DNA of 42,130 nt from Treponema sp. (GCA_031258305.1 JAIRNA010000077.1:1-42130); one strand, 5' to 3'; numbered from the stretch's first letter, positions 9,517-20,446 are shown. Made by a program: numbers and translations. The notes: a model not told the origin generated them from the sequence alone.

Positions 9517-9614
9517 ATCTCCCTCTTAAAAAATAAGTAACATGGGGAAATAAAGATTCTTTCTGAAATAGTAACTCAATCCTTTCAAACAACGAATCTG
9601 TTCCCTGTTCCTTT

Positions 9615-10181
9615 TTACTCCCATCGCTTGAACAAGCCGTGTTCTATTCCCAGACGGTCGAGGATTTTTCCTGCAATAAAGTCTATCAAATCATCTACGG
9701 TTTTCGGTTTATGGTAGAACGCGGGTGATGCGGACAATATTACCGCGCCTGCCAATGCGAGAGTCGTCATATTTTTTAGGTCTATGAGTGAAAAAGGACA
9801 TTCGCGAGGGACTAGAACGAGGGGATGATTTTCCTTCAGGCACACCAGTCCGGCGCGGTGGATGAGGTTTCCGCAGATGCCTGAAGCCATCGCACCGATG
9901 CTGTTCATGGAACAAGGGACAATTACCGCGCCGTCGAGCGGAAAAGAACCGCTCGCAGGTGGTGCAGACAGGTCCTCAGCGTCGTAGACTCGTTCCCGCG
10001 CAATGCCCAGGGTGTCTACCCACGCCGCAAATGGTCTGCTCGTTTCCTCAACCATAACTCTTTCCCCCCAGCGTGAGATAATCGCATGAACCTCGCACCC
10101 GCTTTCGGCAAGCGCCCGCAAGACCCGTATTCCATACACAGCGCCGCTTGCGCCAGTCACACATACCAGATATTTTCTCAT
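9615..10181 (-). CDS. ubiX: Flavin prenyltransferase UbiX
   Basis: UbiX joins dimethylallyl phosphate to FMN to make prenyl-FMN, the cofactor of UbiD-type decarboxylases. The protein starts with the Rossmann-like TGASGAVYG motif and continues through CSMNS, GNLIHRA, LVPRECPFS and PAFYHKP, to a C-terminal GKILDRLGIEH. I place the start at 10181 (188 residues), because TAGGAGAA lies immediately before it; an upstream in-frame ATG at 10202 lies at the predicted transcription start. No ubiD gene is in the window, so the client enzyme must be elsewhere. Confidence 0.9.
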   Translation of the reverse strand: MRKYLVCVTGASGAVYGIRVLRALAESGCEVHAIISRWGERVMVEETSRPFAAWVDTLGIARERVYDAEDLSAPPASGSFPLDGAVIVPCSMNSIGAMASGICGNLIHRAGLVCLKENHPLVLVPRECPFSLIDLKNMTTLALAGAVILSASPAFYHKPKTVDDLIDFIAGKILDRLGIEHGLFKRWE

Positions 10182-10208
10182 TTCTCCTACAATTTCTCGC
10201 ATATTATT

Positions 10209-10236
10209 ATGATAAAGGGAATCTTAAAATAATCAA
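10209..10236 (-). promoter_or_regulatory. Likely ubiX promoter
   Basis: On the minus strand TTGATT (10236-10231), a 16-nt spacer and TATCAT (10214-10209). Transcription would start near 10202, giving a leader of about 20 nt that contains the Shine-Dalgarno of the ATG at 10181. Confidence 0.45.
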
Positions 10237-10310
10237 GTCTTGTTTGCTCATAAACAACTAATTTTCCATCCTTAACCCCTTAACGTTTTTTTACGACGCC
10301 TCGCATTTAG

Positions 10311-12896
10311 CTATTTTTCTAGTCGGAACACCAGCCCCGACTTATTCAATGCAACGTCAGCCTGCACCTTGTCGCCTTCCCTGATTTTACCAGAAATGAT
10401 AGCCTTAGCAAGCGGATTCTCCAGTTCTGTCTGAATAGTCCGCTTGAGCGGACGCGCCCCAAAAAGTGGGTCAAAGCCTCGGTCAGCCAGCAAATCCTTG
10501 GCGTTTTTGGTGAGAAACAGCGTGATTTTGCGCTCTGCGAGTCGATTTTCCAGATGTTTAAGCTGAATATCAACGATTTTGCGGATTTCCTTCAAGCCCA
10601 GCCGATTAAATGTTACCGTTTCGTCAATGCGGTTGAGAAATTCCGGGCGGAAACTCTGTTTCAACAGTTCCATCAGACTATCTTTCAACGTGTCCGGGTT
10701 CTTTGCCTCAAAGATGATGTCAGAACCGAGGTTGCTCGTCATGACGATGATAACGTTTTTGAAGTCAACCACCCGTCCTTGCCCATCCGTAAGCCTGCCT
10801 TCGTCCAAAATTTGCAGAAAAACATTAAAAACTTCGCTATGCGCCTTTTCAATTTCGTCAAAAAGAATGACGCTGTAAGGTCTGCGACGCACTGCTTCGG
10901 TTAGCTGACCACCTTGTTCGTAGCCCACGTAGCCCGGCGGCGCACCGATGAGTCGGCTTACCGAATGTCTTTCGCCATATTCACTCATATCGATGCGGGT
11001 GAGCGCCTTTTCGTCATTGAAAAGAAAATCAGCCAACGTTTTGGCGAGCTCGGTCTTGCCCACGCCCGTGGGACCTAGGAACAAAAACGAACCCAAAGGA
11101 CGGCTCGCGTCAGAAAGACCGGCTTTGTTACGACGGATAGCGTCAGCAACAGCACTCACAGCCGCCTCCTGCCCCACAACCCTCTGTTCAAGCACCTTTT
11201 CCAAGTCAAGATATTTCTGCATTTCCGCTGAAAGCATCTTGGACACTGGAATCCCCGTCCATGAAGCGACCACTTCGGCGATATCTTCCTCGCTCACCTC
11301 TTCGCGCAGAAGCGCAGTATCTTCCTTATGCGCCTCCATAGCGGCGGTCAGATCCGCGAGCTTTTTCTGCGCCTCTGGAATCCTCCCGTATTTGATTTCC
11401 GCGGCGCGGTTTAGATTGCCATTGCGTTCCTGTTGAGCCTCTTCGATTTTCAGTCCTTCGATACGCTGTTTTAGGTCGCGTACCTGCTGAACCACACTCT
11501 TTTCACGTTCCCATCGCGTCCGCATCGCGTCTCGTTCCGCGGTTGTTTCGCGTAACTCCTTTTCCAGTTTAGCGAGGCGCTCACGGGAACCATCATCTGT
11601 CTCACGAGAAAGCGCCTGTTGTTCTATAGAAAGTTGCAAGAGGCGGCGTTCCAGTTTGTCGAGTTCTGTGGGGCGGCTATCCAACTCCATCTTCAGCCGA
11701 CTAGCCGCCTCGTCAACCAAGTCTATCGCTTTATCCGGCAGAAAACGGCTCGTAATATAACGGTTGGATAGATTCACTGCCGCGACAAGCGCCTCGTCCT
11801 TAATACGGACGCCGTGGTGAACCTCGTAACGCTCCTTCAAACCACGCAGAATGGCGACCGTATCCTCGACAGACGGTTCCGGCGTGTAAATTTGCTGAAA
11901 TCGGCGCTCCAAAGCCGCGTCTTTTTCGATATATTTGCGGTATTCGTCAAGGGTTGTCGCGCCTATGCACCGCAATTCGCCGCGGGCAAGCGCGGGTTTC
12001 AATAAATTGGAGGCGTCTGTCGCGCCTTCGGCAGCGCCTGCGCCCACGAGAGTGTGCAGTTCGTCAATAAACAGGATGATTTTACCATCAGACGCCTGCA
12101 CCTCGCTGACGACCGCTTTGAGCCGCTCTTCGAATTCACCGCGAAATTTCGCGCCCGCGACCAATGCGCCCAGGTCCAAAGCGAGCAATTTTTTGCCCTT
12201 GAGACCCTCTGGCACATCACCCGCGACTATGCGCCGTGCAAGCCCCTCAGCGATGGCCGTTTTACCCACGCCTGGATCGCCTATGAGTACCGGGTTATTT
12301 TTAGTGCGCCGCGACAGAACTTGCATCACTCTACGGATTTCCTCGTCTCTACCGATGACCGGGTCGAGTTTTTCCTGCCGCGCCAAAGCGGTCAAATCCC
12401 GGCAATATTTGTCAAGCACCTGATACTTGTCTTCCGGGCTTTGGTCTGTTACGCGGACGTTACCGCGCACGGCTTTCAAGGCGGTCAACACCGCGTCTTT
12501 AGTAACGCCTGCCCTGACCAGAATCCGTCCTGACTCGCTGTCGCTTGCGGCTATGGCAAGTAGTATATGCTCGGCGGATACGTATTCGTCCTTGAGCGAC
12601 TGCGCTTCGGCTTCGGCTTTTGCTAAAATCTTGCCTGCGGCTGATGAAAGATAGAGTTGCGCGGCTTCCCCAAACATTTTCGGTGTTTTCTCAACTATTG
12701 CGCCAATATCCGCGGTGATCTTTTCGGAGTTTGCGCCTATTTTTTCAATAACCGGCCTGACAATACCGTCCTCCTGCCGCAAAAGAGCCAGAAGTATATG
12801 CGCTATCTCAATTTGAGAATGGTCGCTCTTCTGAGCGATGACTGACGCCTCGTTGAGCGCGTCTTGCGCTTTAATGGTAAATTTCTCTGTATTCAT
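10311..12896 (-). CDS. clpB: ATP-dependent chaperone ClpB
   Basis: The HSP100 disaggregase, which works with DnaK to rescue aggregated proteins. From the ATG at 12896 it has 861 residues, normal for ClpB. The order is an N-terminal Clp repeat domain (1-145), NBD1 with Walker A GDPGVGKT (about 206-213) and Walker B FIDELHTL, a coiled-coil M domain (about 400-530, which separates ClpB from ClpA/C), NBD2 with GPTGVGKT and LFDEIEKAH, and a C-terminal domain. An in-frame TTG at 12923 would add nine residues and has no ribosome site. No HrcA/CIRCE element was found upstream. Confidence 0.96.
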   Translation of the reverse strand: MNTEKFTIKAQDALNEASVIAQKSDHSQIEIAHILLALLRQEDGIVRPVIEKIGANSEKITADIGAIVEKTPKMFGEAAQLYLSSAAGKILAKAEAEAQSLKDEYVSAEHILLAIAASDSESGRILVRAGVTKDAVLTALKAVRGNVRVTDQSPEDKYQVLDKYCRDLTALARQEKLDPVIGRDEEIRRVMQVLSRRTKNNPVLIGDPGVGKTAIAEGLARRIVAGDVPEGLKGKKLLALDLGALVAGAKFRGEFEERLKAVVSEVQASDGKIILFIDELHTLVGAGAAEGATDASNLLKPALARGELRCIGATTLDEYRKYIEKDAALERRFQQIYTPEPSVEDTVAILRGLKERYEVHHGVRIKDEALVAAVNLSNRYITSRFLPDKAIDLVDEAASRLKMELDSRPTELDKLERRLLQLSIEQQALSRETDDGSRERLAKLEKELRETTAERDAMRTRWEREKSVVQQVRDLKQRIEGLKIEEAQQERNGNLNRAAEIKYGRIPEAQKKLADLTAAMEAHKEDTALLREEVSEEDIAEVVASWTGIPVSKMLSAEMQKYLDLEKVLEQRVVGQEAAVSAVADAIRRNKAGLSDASRPLGSFLFLGPTGVGKTELAKTLADFLFNDEKALTRIDMSEYGERHSVSRLIGAPPGYVGYEQGGQLTEAVRRRPYSVILFDEIEKAHSEVFNVFLQILDEGRLTDGQGRVVDFKNVIIVMTSNLGSDIIFEAKNPDTLKDSLMELLKQSFRPEFLNRIDETVTFNRLGLKEIRKIVDIQLKHLENRLAERKITLFLTKNAKDLLADRGFDPLFGARPLKRTIQTELENPLAKAIISGKIREGDKVQADVALNKSGLVFRLEK

Positions 12897-12902
12897 AGTG
12901 AA

Positions 12903-12931
12903 AGTATACAAAATTTCTCTCAAGAAAGCAA
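12903..12931 (-). promoter_or_regulatory. clpB promoter placed for a leaderless transcript
   Basis: On the minus strand TTGCTT (12931-12926), 17-nt spacer, TATACT (12908-12903). Only 6 nt separate the -10 box from the clpB ATG (12896), so the mRNA should begin at or next to the start codon. No Shine-Dalgarno is present. Confidence 0.65.
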
Positions 12932-13233
12932 ATTTTTATTTTATCTCTCCTAGCGGACGAGCGTTTGGTACGAGCGACTTTACCGACACGGCTGGCGCCG
13001 CCGTGTTCCTAGAAGTATCAAACTCCGCCAAGCGTATGGGGCGCTCCCCGTCCACACAGTCGGCTTTATGAACAGACGGAGGTTGTCTTAACGCGGCAAC
13101 GGACTACGCCCTATCCGCGGCCGCGTTTCAATCGTCTTTGCGGGGTAGACGAACAGCCTAAAATTACAAAATTATTTAAACGTAACGGACGCGGGGGGAA
13201 TTGTTGCCCCTCTTTATTTTTTACTATGAATGA
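12932..13233. other. Divergent clpB/tamB intergenic region without recognised gene
   Basis: About 300 nt, GC-richer in the middle, then AT-rich near tamB. It contains a small hairpin-forming run (GGGG/CCCC around 13193-13211) but no RNA gene, no CIRCE element and no coding frame with a ribosome site. An open frame over 12838-13071 has no family resemblance and overlaps clpB antisense. Confidence 0.4.
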
Positions 13234-13239
13234 TATACT
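13234..13239 (+). promoter_or_regulatory. Putative -10 box of tamB
   Basis: TATACT ends 8 nt before the ATG at 13248, the same geometry as at lepB, clpB and pyrG. The -35 region is poor, so this is weaker than the others. It argues for 13248 rather than the upstream ATG at 13230 as the start. Confidence 0.4.
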
Positions 13240-13247
13240 ATAAGCGT

Positions 13248-16200
13248 ATGTCCGTTGTTGGAAATATCAAAAACGTCCAATACATCCAAATGTTCGTATT
13301 CGCTTTTCTCTGCGCCGCAAATCTTTTTCTCATAAAACCGTTGAGCGTTCAATTGAAGTCTCGATTCTCGTCCTTACAGCGATCGCTCATAGATAAGGCG
13401 GAAACCTTTTTGCGCCGCGACATTTCCTACGACTCTATCGGCGCATCCCTATTCAGTATCATAGACATAAAAGACCTGACTATACACGGCAACGGTTCAA
13501 GTCCGCTCCTCTCCATTTCCCGCGTGAGAATCCGCTGGTCCATCAACACATTCCTGAAGTTCCTGTTTGAAAAGAACCTAGACGCTATAACCAGAGCCAT
13601 CGGGGATGTTATTTTCGACAATCTTTCCGTCAACCTGAACATAGACCGCGATAAGGACATAGTCGATATCCTTACGTCTCTACAAACCGATAAAGCCATG
13701 GACCTCGCAGAAGACATTCTTTTCAAGATAAGAAATGGGACCGCGTCTATCACCTCAGACAACAGCGAATGGAAGAGCATAACCCTTACCGATATGGGGC
13801 TAGAAGCAAGCGTGATTAACCGCGAAATAGCGTTTCGGATAACGGCGGACGCCGGCGTCGCTTTAAACGGCGCATCAGGCTCAATCTCCACGGTAATATC
13901 GGGAACTTCGAGCCTTAATTTCAAGAACATAAACGCAAAAATATCCCTTTTATCCCTCTTAAGCGATTTTTTCACCTTAAAAACCGTGTCCACAAATGTT
14001 CCAGCTCTGTCTTTTAACGTCAATATGTCGGATAAAGATATACGTGTTTTCACAGTGGGCAATCCTCTGCCTTTCGACCTCTCCTTGAATTATCAACCCT
14101 TGTCCGAGCGGCTGGCAGTGACGTTCTCTGCGGAAGACTTTACGCCGAGCGCCTTTATCTCCCTTTCCGGAGATTTGCAGGAATTTCAGCGATACCTAGG
14201 CATCAGCCTGTCTGGTTCCGCGAATTTCAGCATGGAACACGACGAGGTCCAATATGCGGCGTCCTTCACCGGTAGTTTCCCCGTCGATTTTCCTCTCGTC
14301 GAAAAGGCGGATTTTACCATTGATGGATGGGGTAATGAAAAATCAGCAGTCCTGAAAGAAATAACACTGAGAACGTCCAAAGGACGCTTGGGTTTCTACG
14401 GTTCCCTAGTTTTTTCACCTCTCGCTTTAAACGGCAGAGTTTCCATCTCGAATTTCGCCATCGCCGAACACAAGAAGGCAAACGCAAATCTTACCGTGAC
14501 GGCAAACGCAAAGAACGCCTCCATACGCGGAGAATCCGTATCTCTCGACAAAACCGTCTTGAAAAAGACGGAAATCGAGGTCTTTTTCGGAAAAAGCAGC
14601 TTGGATTGGTCCCTCTCTATCGATGATATTCTCTTTGAAGGGAAAGAAGCTGTAATTGACGATAGCGACTCCCCGCAAGAAGTATTTCCAAAAAAGAAAA
14701 TCGAGATGGATGGAGTGGTTGATTACCGTCCGCTACAGATGGATGCCCATCTTGTCCTGAATGACGTTGCGCTGTCTAAATTACTAGACGCTGTCATCAT
14801 AACGGAACGACCGCTTATGGCGGAAAACATTCTCGACAACACAGCCGTCCGCACAGAGGCGTTTTTCTCTACAGATTTTAAACATTTTCTCTACAATATC
14901 CCGAATCTTGACATTATGTACCATGACGTTGAGAAAAATAAGAGTGTTATTATGACAGGCTCGCTTTCAGGAACAGACAAGTGGCTCGACCTGAACGGTG
15001 AACACATAGCTTGGGAGAATGGCAGTGTGAGTGGAAGGCTTTTCATGGATTTCTTTGGGCGGAACGACCTAAACTTCAACTTGTCATTCTCGTATTTGCA
15101 GAACAATTACAACATTCAAGGCGCCTTCCTGGACAAAAACTCCATCAGCATACAGGGTTCTTACGGCATCAACGCCTTTCTGGTGATAGAAAATGGGCTT
15201 TCAGGTTATATCGAAGCCGACCACATGCCGCTTTTCTTGCAAGGAAGAAACGCTGCTTTGAGCGTCAAGGCTTCCATACGGTACGAGACGAAGGACTTAT
15301 GGTCAGCGGAGGTCGATAATTTCGAGATAACCAACCTGTGGACCCCGATTTCCCCTTCAAATACCATTAGGTTCTTGGCGCACGCGGACCAGAATGGCGT
15401 CCAATGTTCTTCCATTCTTTGGAATGATGGAATAAACGCCTTGAACGGAGGCTTTTCCTTGAGCTATACGGATAATTTTTCCAATATCACCGGACTTCTC
15501 TCTCTGTCAGACGAGTCGAAAAAGGAGACTTATCTGCTCGACTTCTCTTGCACGGATGTGCTTTCAGAAAGCCGCTCTTTAGCAGCGCATCTACAGGGAG
15601 CGGGTATGCAACTGTCGCGTTTTACCAGCAACGCGTACGGCACTGTCGTTTCCGGAAAAGCCGATGTCCACTGGAACAATATCGAAGATTTTTCCGCAAC
15701 AGCGGAATTGTCGTCTGTGACCACGACAATTAATGATGTGGGAGTTCGCTTGAAGTGCGCCGTGAATTTTGACGAGAGATCTGCGGAGATTCGGGATGTC
15801 GAAGCGTATTATGGGTCGCTTAGTGTGGATATTCCCTTTGTGCGGGTGAATCTTGAAGAAAAGCGCGCTGAAGCCGCAGTCGTTATTGGCGGAACGACCT
15901 TGGGTAGAGCTGTGGAACTTGCATGTGCACTCACTATGGATTTTGACGCGGCGGTCGAATCTTGGCTTGATACGGCTCATATAGCCGACTCCTTCGAGGG
16001 AAGCCTCATCGTAGACAAAGCCCGCTTTGATGCGTTGAAAACAACATCGTCTTTTGCCTTTGATTTCTCCCATATAGATAAAACTATGAGCGTTACCGGC
16101 GGACCAAATGGTATGTTGCGTCTCAATATTGCTGACTCCGGCGACTTCTACGCGGGGCTTTCCGCGCCCTTCCCCATACGTGGATCGATCATCGGCACTG

Positions 16201-17666
16201 TAGACGCGAAAACCATTGATGCGGCCTGCCGAAACCTCTATGTAGACCTTGCGGCTCTCTGGAAACTCATCCCGCCTCAGAAGGACATTGCGGTTACTGG
16301 TGGTTTTATCAATGCGGACATTGAAATACGGGGACCCTTGGCATCTCCGGAATTCTTCGGGCAAGCGGTGGGCAATAGCGTACGCCTTCAGGTTCCTCCC
16401 TACTTAAGGTACGACATCAGACCGGTACCGGTGACCATTACGTTCGATGGAACGAATATGTCTTTTGGGCCGGTACCCGCGTCTATCGGGAACGGATACG
16501 GTATGGTTTTCGGTGTGTTCCATTTTGACCGATGGGTGCCAGACACCTTTACGATAGACATAGCGGTTGAAGAGGCAAACGCCGTTCCCTTTGACTTTGA
16601 TATCATGGGCATCATAGCCGCTGGAGACGCGTTCGGCAAATTGATACTTTCTCAGAACGAAGGTGTTTTTCACGTGGGCGGAGACCTCACAGCCCAGAAC
16701 ACCGAGGTAACCCTTAACCAAGAAGAACTCGAAGCCGCGCAGAATCAGCCGATGGATACCTCTTTTCTTTCGACCGTAAATCTCACGGTAAGGACAGGTA
16801 GTAAAGTCGAATTCCTATGGCCAACCGCGACTTTTCCTATCATTCAAGCTTATGCTGACCAAGGCGTTTTCCTGAACATACAGAGCGACACGGCGACCGG
16901 GCGTTTCGCGCTTGTGGGAGACGTGAGGATTAGGAGCGGTGAAATTTTCTATTTTGAACGGAGCTTTTACCTCCGCGAAGGGCTACTCTCCTTCAACGAG
17001 AATGAGGTGCGTTTTGAGCCGCACATTTCGGCACGCGCGGAAGTACGCGATAGATCGGATGAAGGCTTGGTTACTATTTCTATGATAATCGACAATGCGC
17101 CGTTGTGGTCGTTTAACCCGCGTTTCGAGTCCAATCCTCCGCTTTCTCAGGTTGCAGTCTTTGAGCTTCTTGGACAAACAATGATGGGCGGGGTGGAAGA
17201 AGGCGATGGTACTGGACGTATGGCCGGACTTTCCTCGCTGACCGACTTAGTCGCTCAGACGCAAGGGGTAAGGCGGGTGGAAAGACGGCTTCGGAACTTG
17301 CTTTACCTAGATATGTTTTCTCTACGGACGCAGCTCGTGCAGAACTTTTTGTTTCAGTCCTCGATATTTCAGCAGGAAAGCGGACAAGGACAAATAAAAA
17401 GTGGGGTAAGACGCGGTAACTTATTTGACAATACAACTGTTTTTATAGGTAAATATCTGACAAAGGATTTGTTTTTTCAAGCGATGCTTTCCATGCGGTA
17501 CGACGAGAGCAACCCTAATTTAGAGGGCTTGACATTGGAGCCCGATTTCGGACTAGAATTACGCAATCCTCTTTTTGATATGCGGTGGAGTTTCGTTCCG
17601 CTTCATCCTGAGAATTTGTTTGTCAATGATATGTCGTTCACATTGACATGGAGGAAGAGCTTTTAA
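13248..17666 (+). CDS. tamB: Translocation and assembly module protein TamB
   Basis: A giant protein of 1,472 residues from the second ATG. One N-terminal hydrophobic anchor (about residues 13-32) precedes a very long beta-rich periplasmic region and a C-terminal TamB/DUF490 domain (roughly the last 350 residues), with the typical tail of amphipathic beta strands. TamB spans from inner to outer membrane and works with a BamA-family protein in outer-membrane protein insertion or lipid transport. bamA follows after a 69-nt gap, the same order as in other treponemes (tp0325-tp0326 in T. pallidum, from memory). The upstream ATG at 13230 overlaps the predicted -10 box, so I prefer 13248. Confidence 0.88.
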   Translation: MSVVGNIKNVQYIQMFVFAFLCAANLFLIKPLSVQLKSRFSSLQRSLIDKAETFLRRDISYDSIGASLFSIIDIKDLTIHGNGSSPLLSISRVRIRWSINTFLKFLFEKNLDAITRAIGDVIFDNLSVNLNIDRDKDIVDILTSLQTDKAMDLAEDILFKIRNGTASITSDNSEWKSITLTDMGLEASVINREIAFRITADAGVALNGASGSISTVISGTSSLNFKNINAKISLLSLLSDFFTLKTVSTNVPALSFNVNMSDKDIRVFTVGNPLPFDLSLNYQPLSERLAVTFSAEDFTPSAFISLSGDLQEFQRYLGISLSGSANFSMEHDEVQYAASFTGSFPVDFPLVEKADFTIDGWGNEKSAVLKEITLRTSKGRLGFYGSLVFSPLALNGRVSISNFAIAEHKKANANLTVTANAKNASIRGESVSLDKTVLKKTEIEVFFGKSSLDWSLSIDDILFEGKEAVIDDSDSPQEVFPKKKIEMDGVVDYRPLQMDAHLVLNDVALSKLLDAVIITERPLMAENILDNTAVRTEAFFSTDFKHFLYNIPNLDIMYHDVEKNKSVIMTGSLSGTDKWLDLNGEHIAWENGSVSGRLFMDFFGRNDLNFNLSFSYLQNNYNIQGAFLDKNSISIQGSYGINAFLVIENGLSGYIEADHMPLFLQGRNAALSVKASIRYETKDLWSAEVDNFEITNLWTPISPSNTIRFLAHADQNGVQCSSILWNDGINALNGGFSLSYTDNFSNITGLLSLSDESKKETYLLDFSCTDVLSESRSLAAHLQGAGMQLSRFTSNAYGTVVSGKADVHWNNIEDFSATAELSSVTTTINDVGVRLKCAVNFDERSAEIRDVEAYYGSLSVDIPFVRVNLEEKRAEAAVVIGGTTLGRAVELACALTMDFDAAVESWLDTAHIADSFEGSLIVDKARFDALKTTSSFAFDFSHIDKTMSVTGGPNGMLRLNIADSGDFYAGLSAPFPIRGSIIGTVDAKTIDAACRNLYVDLAALWKLIPPQKDIAVTGGFINADIEIRGPLASPEFFGQAVGNSVRLQVPPYLRYDIRPVPVTITFDGTNMSFGPVPASIGNGYGMVFGVFHFDRWVPDTFTIDIAVEEANAVPFDFDIMGIIAAGDAFGKLILSQNEGVFHVGGDLTAQNTEVTLNQEELEAAQNQPMDTSFLSTVNLTVRTGSKVEFLWPTATFPIIQAYADQGVFLNIQSDTATGRFALVGDVRIRSGEIFYFERSFYLREGLLSFNENEVRFEPHISARAEVRDRSDEGLVTISMIIDNAPLWSFNPRFESNPPLSQVAVFELLGQTMMGGVEEGDGTGRMAGLSSLTDLVAQTQGVRRVERRLRNLLYLDMFSLRTQLVQNFLFQSSIFQQESGQGQIKSGVRRGNLFDNTTVFIGKYLTKDLFFQAMLSMRYDESNPNLEGLTLEPDFGLELRNPLFDMRWSFVPLHPENLFVNDMSFTLTWRKSF

Positions 17667-17707
17667 ATTGAGAGAAGAGAATGATGGGAAGGAAACCGAC
17701 TCTCAAT
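17667..17707. other. Stem-loop between tamB and bamA
   Basis: ATTGAGAG (17667-17674) and CTCTCAAT (17700-17707) are perfect 8-nt arms around a 25-nt loop, starting just after the tamB stop and ending before the bamA ribosome site. There is no T-run, so it may modulate processing or coupling rather than terminate. Confidence 0.4.
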
Positions 17708-17735
17708 CCCTCATTCCCTAGAATTGGAGATTCAT

Positions 17736-20234
17736 TTGAAGTTTTTTAAACGTTTTTGTTTGATTTTGTTGTTTACGGCTACGGTTCTCCCTGCCCAGGA
17801 GGAATGGTATGAAGGGAAACCTATTAAAGACATTGTTCTGATAGGCGTAGAGCATACGGCTCTTTCCGATTTGGAAGGCATACTATCCCTGTATAAAGAC
17901 AAGCCCTGCGGGGACGATGCCATTATCGCAATCCAAGACAAGCTTTATGCGCTGGAGTATTTCGATGAAGTCATCGCCAACCCGTCGCCTTACGACAACG
18001 AAGGGAGCGGCGTCAGAATCGAAATTACGGTAAAGGAGCGCCCCATAGTGGTCAAGATAGCCTTTATCGGTTATCACAAGGTCAAGGCGACTGATTTGAA
18101 AGCCGTAGTTTCCACTAAGGAAAACGACGTCTTGAATGAAATCAAGTTGGATAAAGACCTCGAAGCCATTAGAAGTAAGTATATTGAAAAAGGCTTTCCT
18201 TCAATGCGGGTGCGTTATGAAATTACGGACGGGAAGAAAGGGGGAAAAAATGTCACTTTTCATATCAACGAAGGAGATAAGCTTTCCATAGAAGCCTTTG
18301 TTTTTGAGGGTAACACACTGTTTTCGTCGAAAACCCTCCAGAGACAACTCGTATCGAAAGTAAAATCCCTTGCCAATGACGGCGCGTATTCTGACGCGGC
18401 CCTGATCCAGGACCGAGCGGCCATCCTCAAATATTACCGCGACCGAGGATATATGGATGCACAGGTCGTGGACGTTACGTCTTCGCGGCGGGAAGACCCC
18501 AAGAAAGAAGATAACTATCTCCTTACCATTACGTTTAACATCAGAGAGGGACAGCAGTATCGGTTCGGCGGCATTGAGATTGAGGGAAATGAGATATTCT
18601 CAACAGAAGAACTTCTGTCCCTTGTCCGCTCGAAAGAGGATGACATTATAAATGGTACACGCCTAGATGCGGACCTTAACCGCATAGTGGAACGGTATTA
18701 TGAGAATGGTTATATTTTCAATACCATCGACCCAGAGCCGTTACGAGACAACGACGTATTTTCCTACAAAATCACCATCGTAGAGCGGGGACGGGCGCAT
18801 ATCGAGAACATTATCATTCGGGGTAATGAGAAAACCAAAGATGCGGTAATCCTGCGCGAAATCTCTATGGAGCCGGGAGACGTATTCTCACGGACGAAAG
18901 TAATGGATGGCATAACAAACCTCTATAACCTTCAGTTTTTCTCCAACGTCCAGCCGGATATGCAGCCCGGTTCCGACGAGAACCTGATGAATCTTATATT
19001 CAACGTTGAGGAGCAACCCACCATGAACATACAAGCCGGACTCACCTTCTCTGGTACTGCTGACCCTGACGAATTCCCGGTTTCTGGTTTATTCAAGTGG
19101 TCCGATCTAAACTTTATGGGTATGGGGAATATGCTTGGCGTTGAACTCAACGGATCCACTACTATTCAGAGTGTGAGCCTCGAATACACCCAGCGGTACT
19201 TATTCGGGTTACCCATGTCCGTAAGTTTTGACTTGACGTTTCAACATGCGATTCGCCAATCCGCAATGGACAATAAAGCGCCTTATTTCTATGGGGACGA
19301 GGAACGCGCATACCCGGACGGCTTCGACTCTTACGATGACTATTATGATGCCGGCAAGATACCGCCTGACGAATACCTCATGGATTACACCCAATGGAAG
19401 CTCTCGTTTGGGGTTTCCACGGGGTACCGATGGAGAACGCCTGTAGGCATCTATGGACTTGGCGGTGGAGTGAGGTTTGGCGTTGTGGTCAATACCTATG
19501 ATGACGATATTTACCGCCCCTTTGACCCAACCATACGCAACCGCAACAACCAGCTGACGCCTTCGAATTCCCTCTTTGCGAACACCTATTTGGATGACCG
19601 CGATATCTATTACGACCCCACAAAAGGCTTTTACCTAAGCCAGAGATTCGGCTTTTACGGAATATTCCCCATTGAACCAGAGCATTATTTCCGTTCCGAC
19701 ACAAAAGCCGAAGCATTCTTTACGCCCATTAACCTCGAAGTGACAGAGAAATGGTCTTTCATGACTACTTTCGGCTTCCATTCAGGCGTATCTTTCCTGT
19801 TTCCCCATCCCTTTTCAGACAAGCCCATCGTAGAAAACGCGAACAAGCTCGCCATAGACGGTATGTTCAACGCCCGCGGCTGGAGCAATGAATATTCCAA
19901 GAAAGGTTCGGCCCTATGGGAAAACTGGGTGGAGATGCGTATTCCCATCGTGCCGCGAGTGCTCGCTCTGGACTTTTTCTTTGATGCGGCTGAAATTCAG
20001 CCGGACTGGGCGACCTTCTGGTCAGGTGAAAATCTCATCGACAACCTCCGTTTCAGCTTCGGCGCGGGTATACGCTTCACCATCCCGCAGTTCCCGCTCC
20101 GTTTAAGTTTCGCAAAACGTTTCAAAATAACTGATGGCGCGATCGAATGGCAGAAAGGCGCCATTTGGGCGGCCGACAGTAACCCAAATTCAGGAGTAGA
20201 TGTGGTGCTTTCGTTCGCCATAGCAACCTACTAG
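17736..20234 (+). CDS. bamA: Outer membrane protein assembly factor BamA
   Basis: BamA inserts beta-barrel proteins into the outer membrane. I choose the TTG at 17736 because GGAGA lies 5 nt upstream and it gives a clean signal peptide (about 21 residues, ending V-L-P-A-Q). POTRA repeats follow to about residue 420, then a 16-strand barrel. The barrel contains an R-G-W element (A-R-G-W-S-N-E), the counterpart of the conserved lid-loop V-R-G-F, and the protein ends in an aromatic residue (A-T-Y), as barrel proteins do. It is cotranscribed with tamB. The stop codon overlaps the first base of an insertion-sequence end; skp, which follows bamA in T. pallidum as I recall, is absent here. Confidence 0.95.
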   Translation: MKFFKRFCLILLFTATVLPAQEEWYEGKPIKDIVLIGVEHTALSDLEGILSLYKDKPCGDDAIIAIQDKLYALEYFDEVIANPSPYDNEGSGVRIEITVKERPIVVKIAFIGYHKVKATDLKAVVSTKENDVLNEIKLDKDLEAIRSKYIEKGFPSMRVRYEITDGKKGGKNVTFHINEGDKLSIEAFVFEGNTLFSSKTLQRQLVSKVKSLANDGAYSDAALIQDRAAILKYYRDRGYMDAQVVDVTSSRREDPKKEDNYLLTITFNIREGQQYRFGGIEIEGNEIFSTEELLSLVRSKEDDIINGTRLDADLNRIVERYYENGYIFNTIDPEPLRDNDVFSYKITIVERGRAHIENIIIRGNEKTKDAVILREISMEPGDVFSRTKVMDGITNLYNLQFFSNVQPDMQPGSDENLMNLIFNVEEQPTMNIQAGLTFSGTADPDEFPVSGLFKWSDLNFMGMGNMLGVELNGSTTIQSVSLEYTQRYLFGLPMSVSFDLTFQHAIRQSAMDNKAPYFYGDEERAYPDGFDSYDDYYDAGKIPPDEYLMDYTQWKLSFGVSTGYRWRTPVGIYGLGGGVRFGVVVNTYDDDIYRPFDPTIRNRNNQLTPSNSLFANTYLDDRDIYYDPTKGFYLSQRFGFYGIFPIEPEHYFRSDTKAEAFFTPINLEVTEKWSFMTTFGFHSGVSFLFPHPFSDKPIVENANKLAIDGMFNARGWSNEYSKKGSALWENWVEMRIPIVPRVLALDFFFDAAEIQPDWATFWSGENLIDNLRFSFGAGIRFTIPQFPLRLSFAKRFKITDGAIEWQKGAIWAADSNPNSGVDVVLSFAIATY

Positions 20235-20421
20235 AGACTGTTAGCAAAAATTGAAAAGCAGAGGCGGATGTGGTATGATACGAGCGGGAGGAAAAGGCAA
20301 GGAGGAAAATGAGCGGCTGTATCCAGTAAGTGAAGAAGTGTTTAACCAGAAGCCCTTGCCTACCATCGAAGGGAATTACATCTGGAAAGGGCATCCGCCC
20401 AAAGTATCCCATTACAAATAA
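20234..20421 (+). mobile_element. Left end of an IS5-type insertion sequence with frameshifted transposase start
   Basis: The inverted-repeat-like end GAGACTGTTAGCAAAA begins at the last base of the bamA stop. A promoter follows (TTGAAA 20251-20256, 17 nt, TATGAT 20274-20279), then AAGGAGG (20299-20305) and ATG at 20309. The reading frame breaks after six codons and resumes in another frame (from about 20326) as VSEEVFNQKPLPTIEGNY, ending K-G-H-P-P-K-V-S-H-Y-K at the stop 20419-20421. This resembles the N-terminus of IS5/IS427-type transposases as I remember them. The matching C-terminal part and opposite inverted repeat lie at 27.5-27.8 kb in the same orientation. Confidence 0.6.
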
Positions 20422-20446
20422 AAGGACCTCCATCCGGTTTAAAAAG

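Noticed and set aside
12838-13071. A 77-residue plus-strand open frame between clpB and tamB
   Set aside because: Overlaps the clpB start antisense, has no Shine-Dalgarno and no recognisable motif.
12897-13247. CIRCE/HrcA heat-shock operator before clpB
   Set aside because: No TTAGCACTC-N9-GAGTGCTAA-like repeat on either strand.
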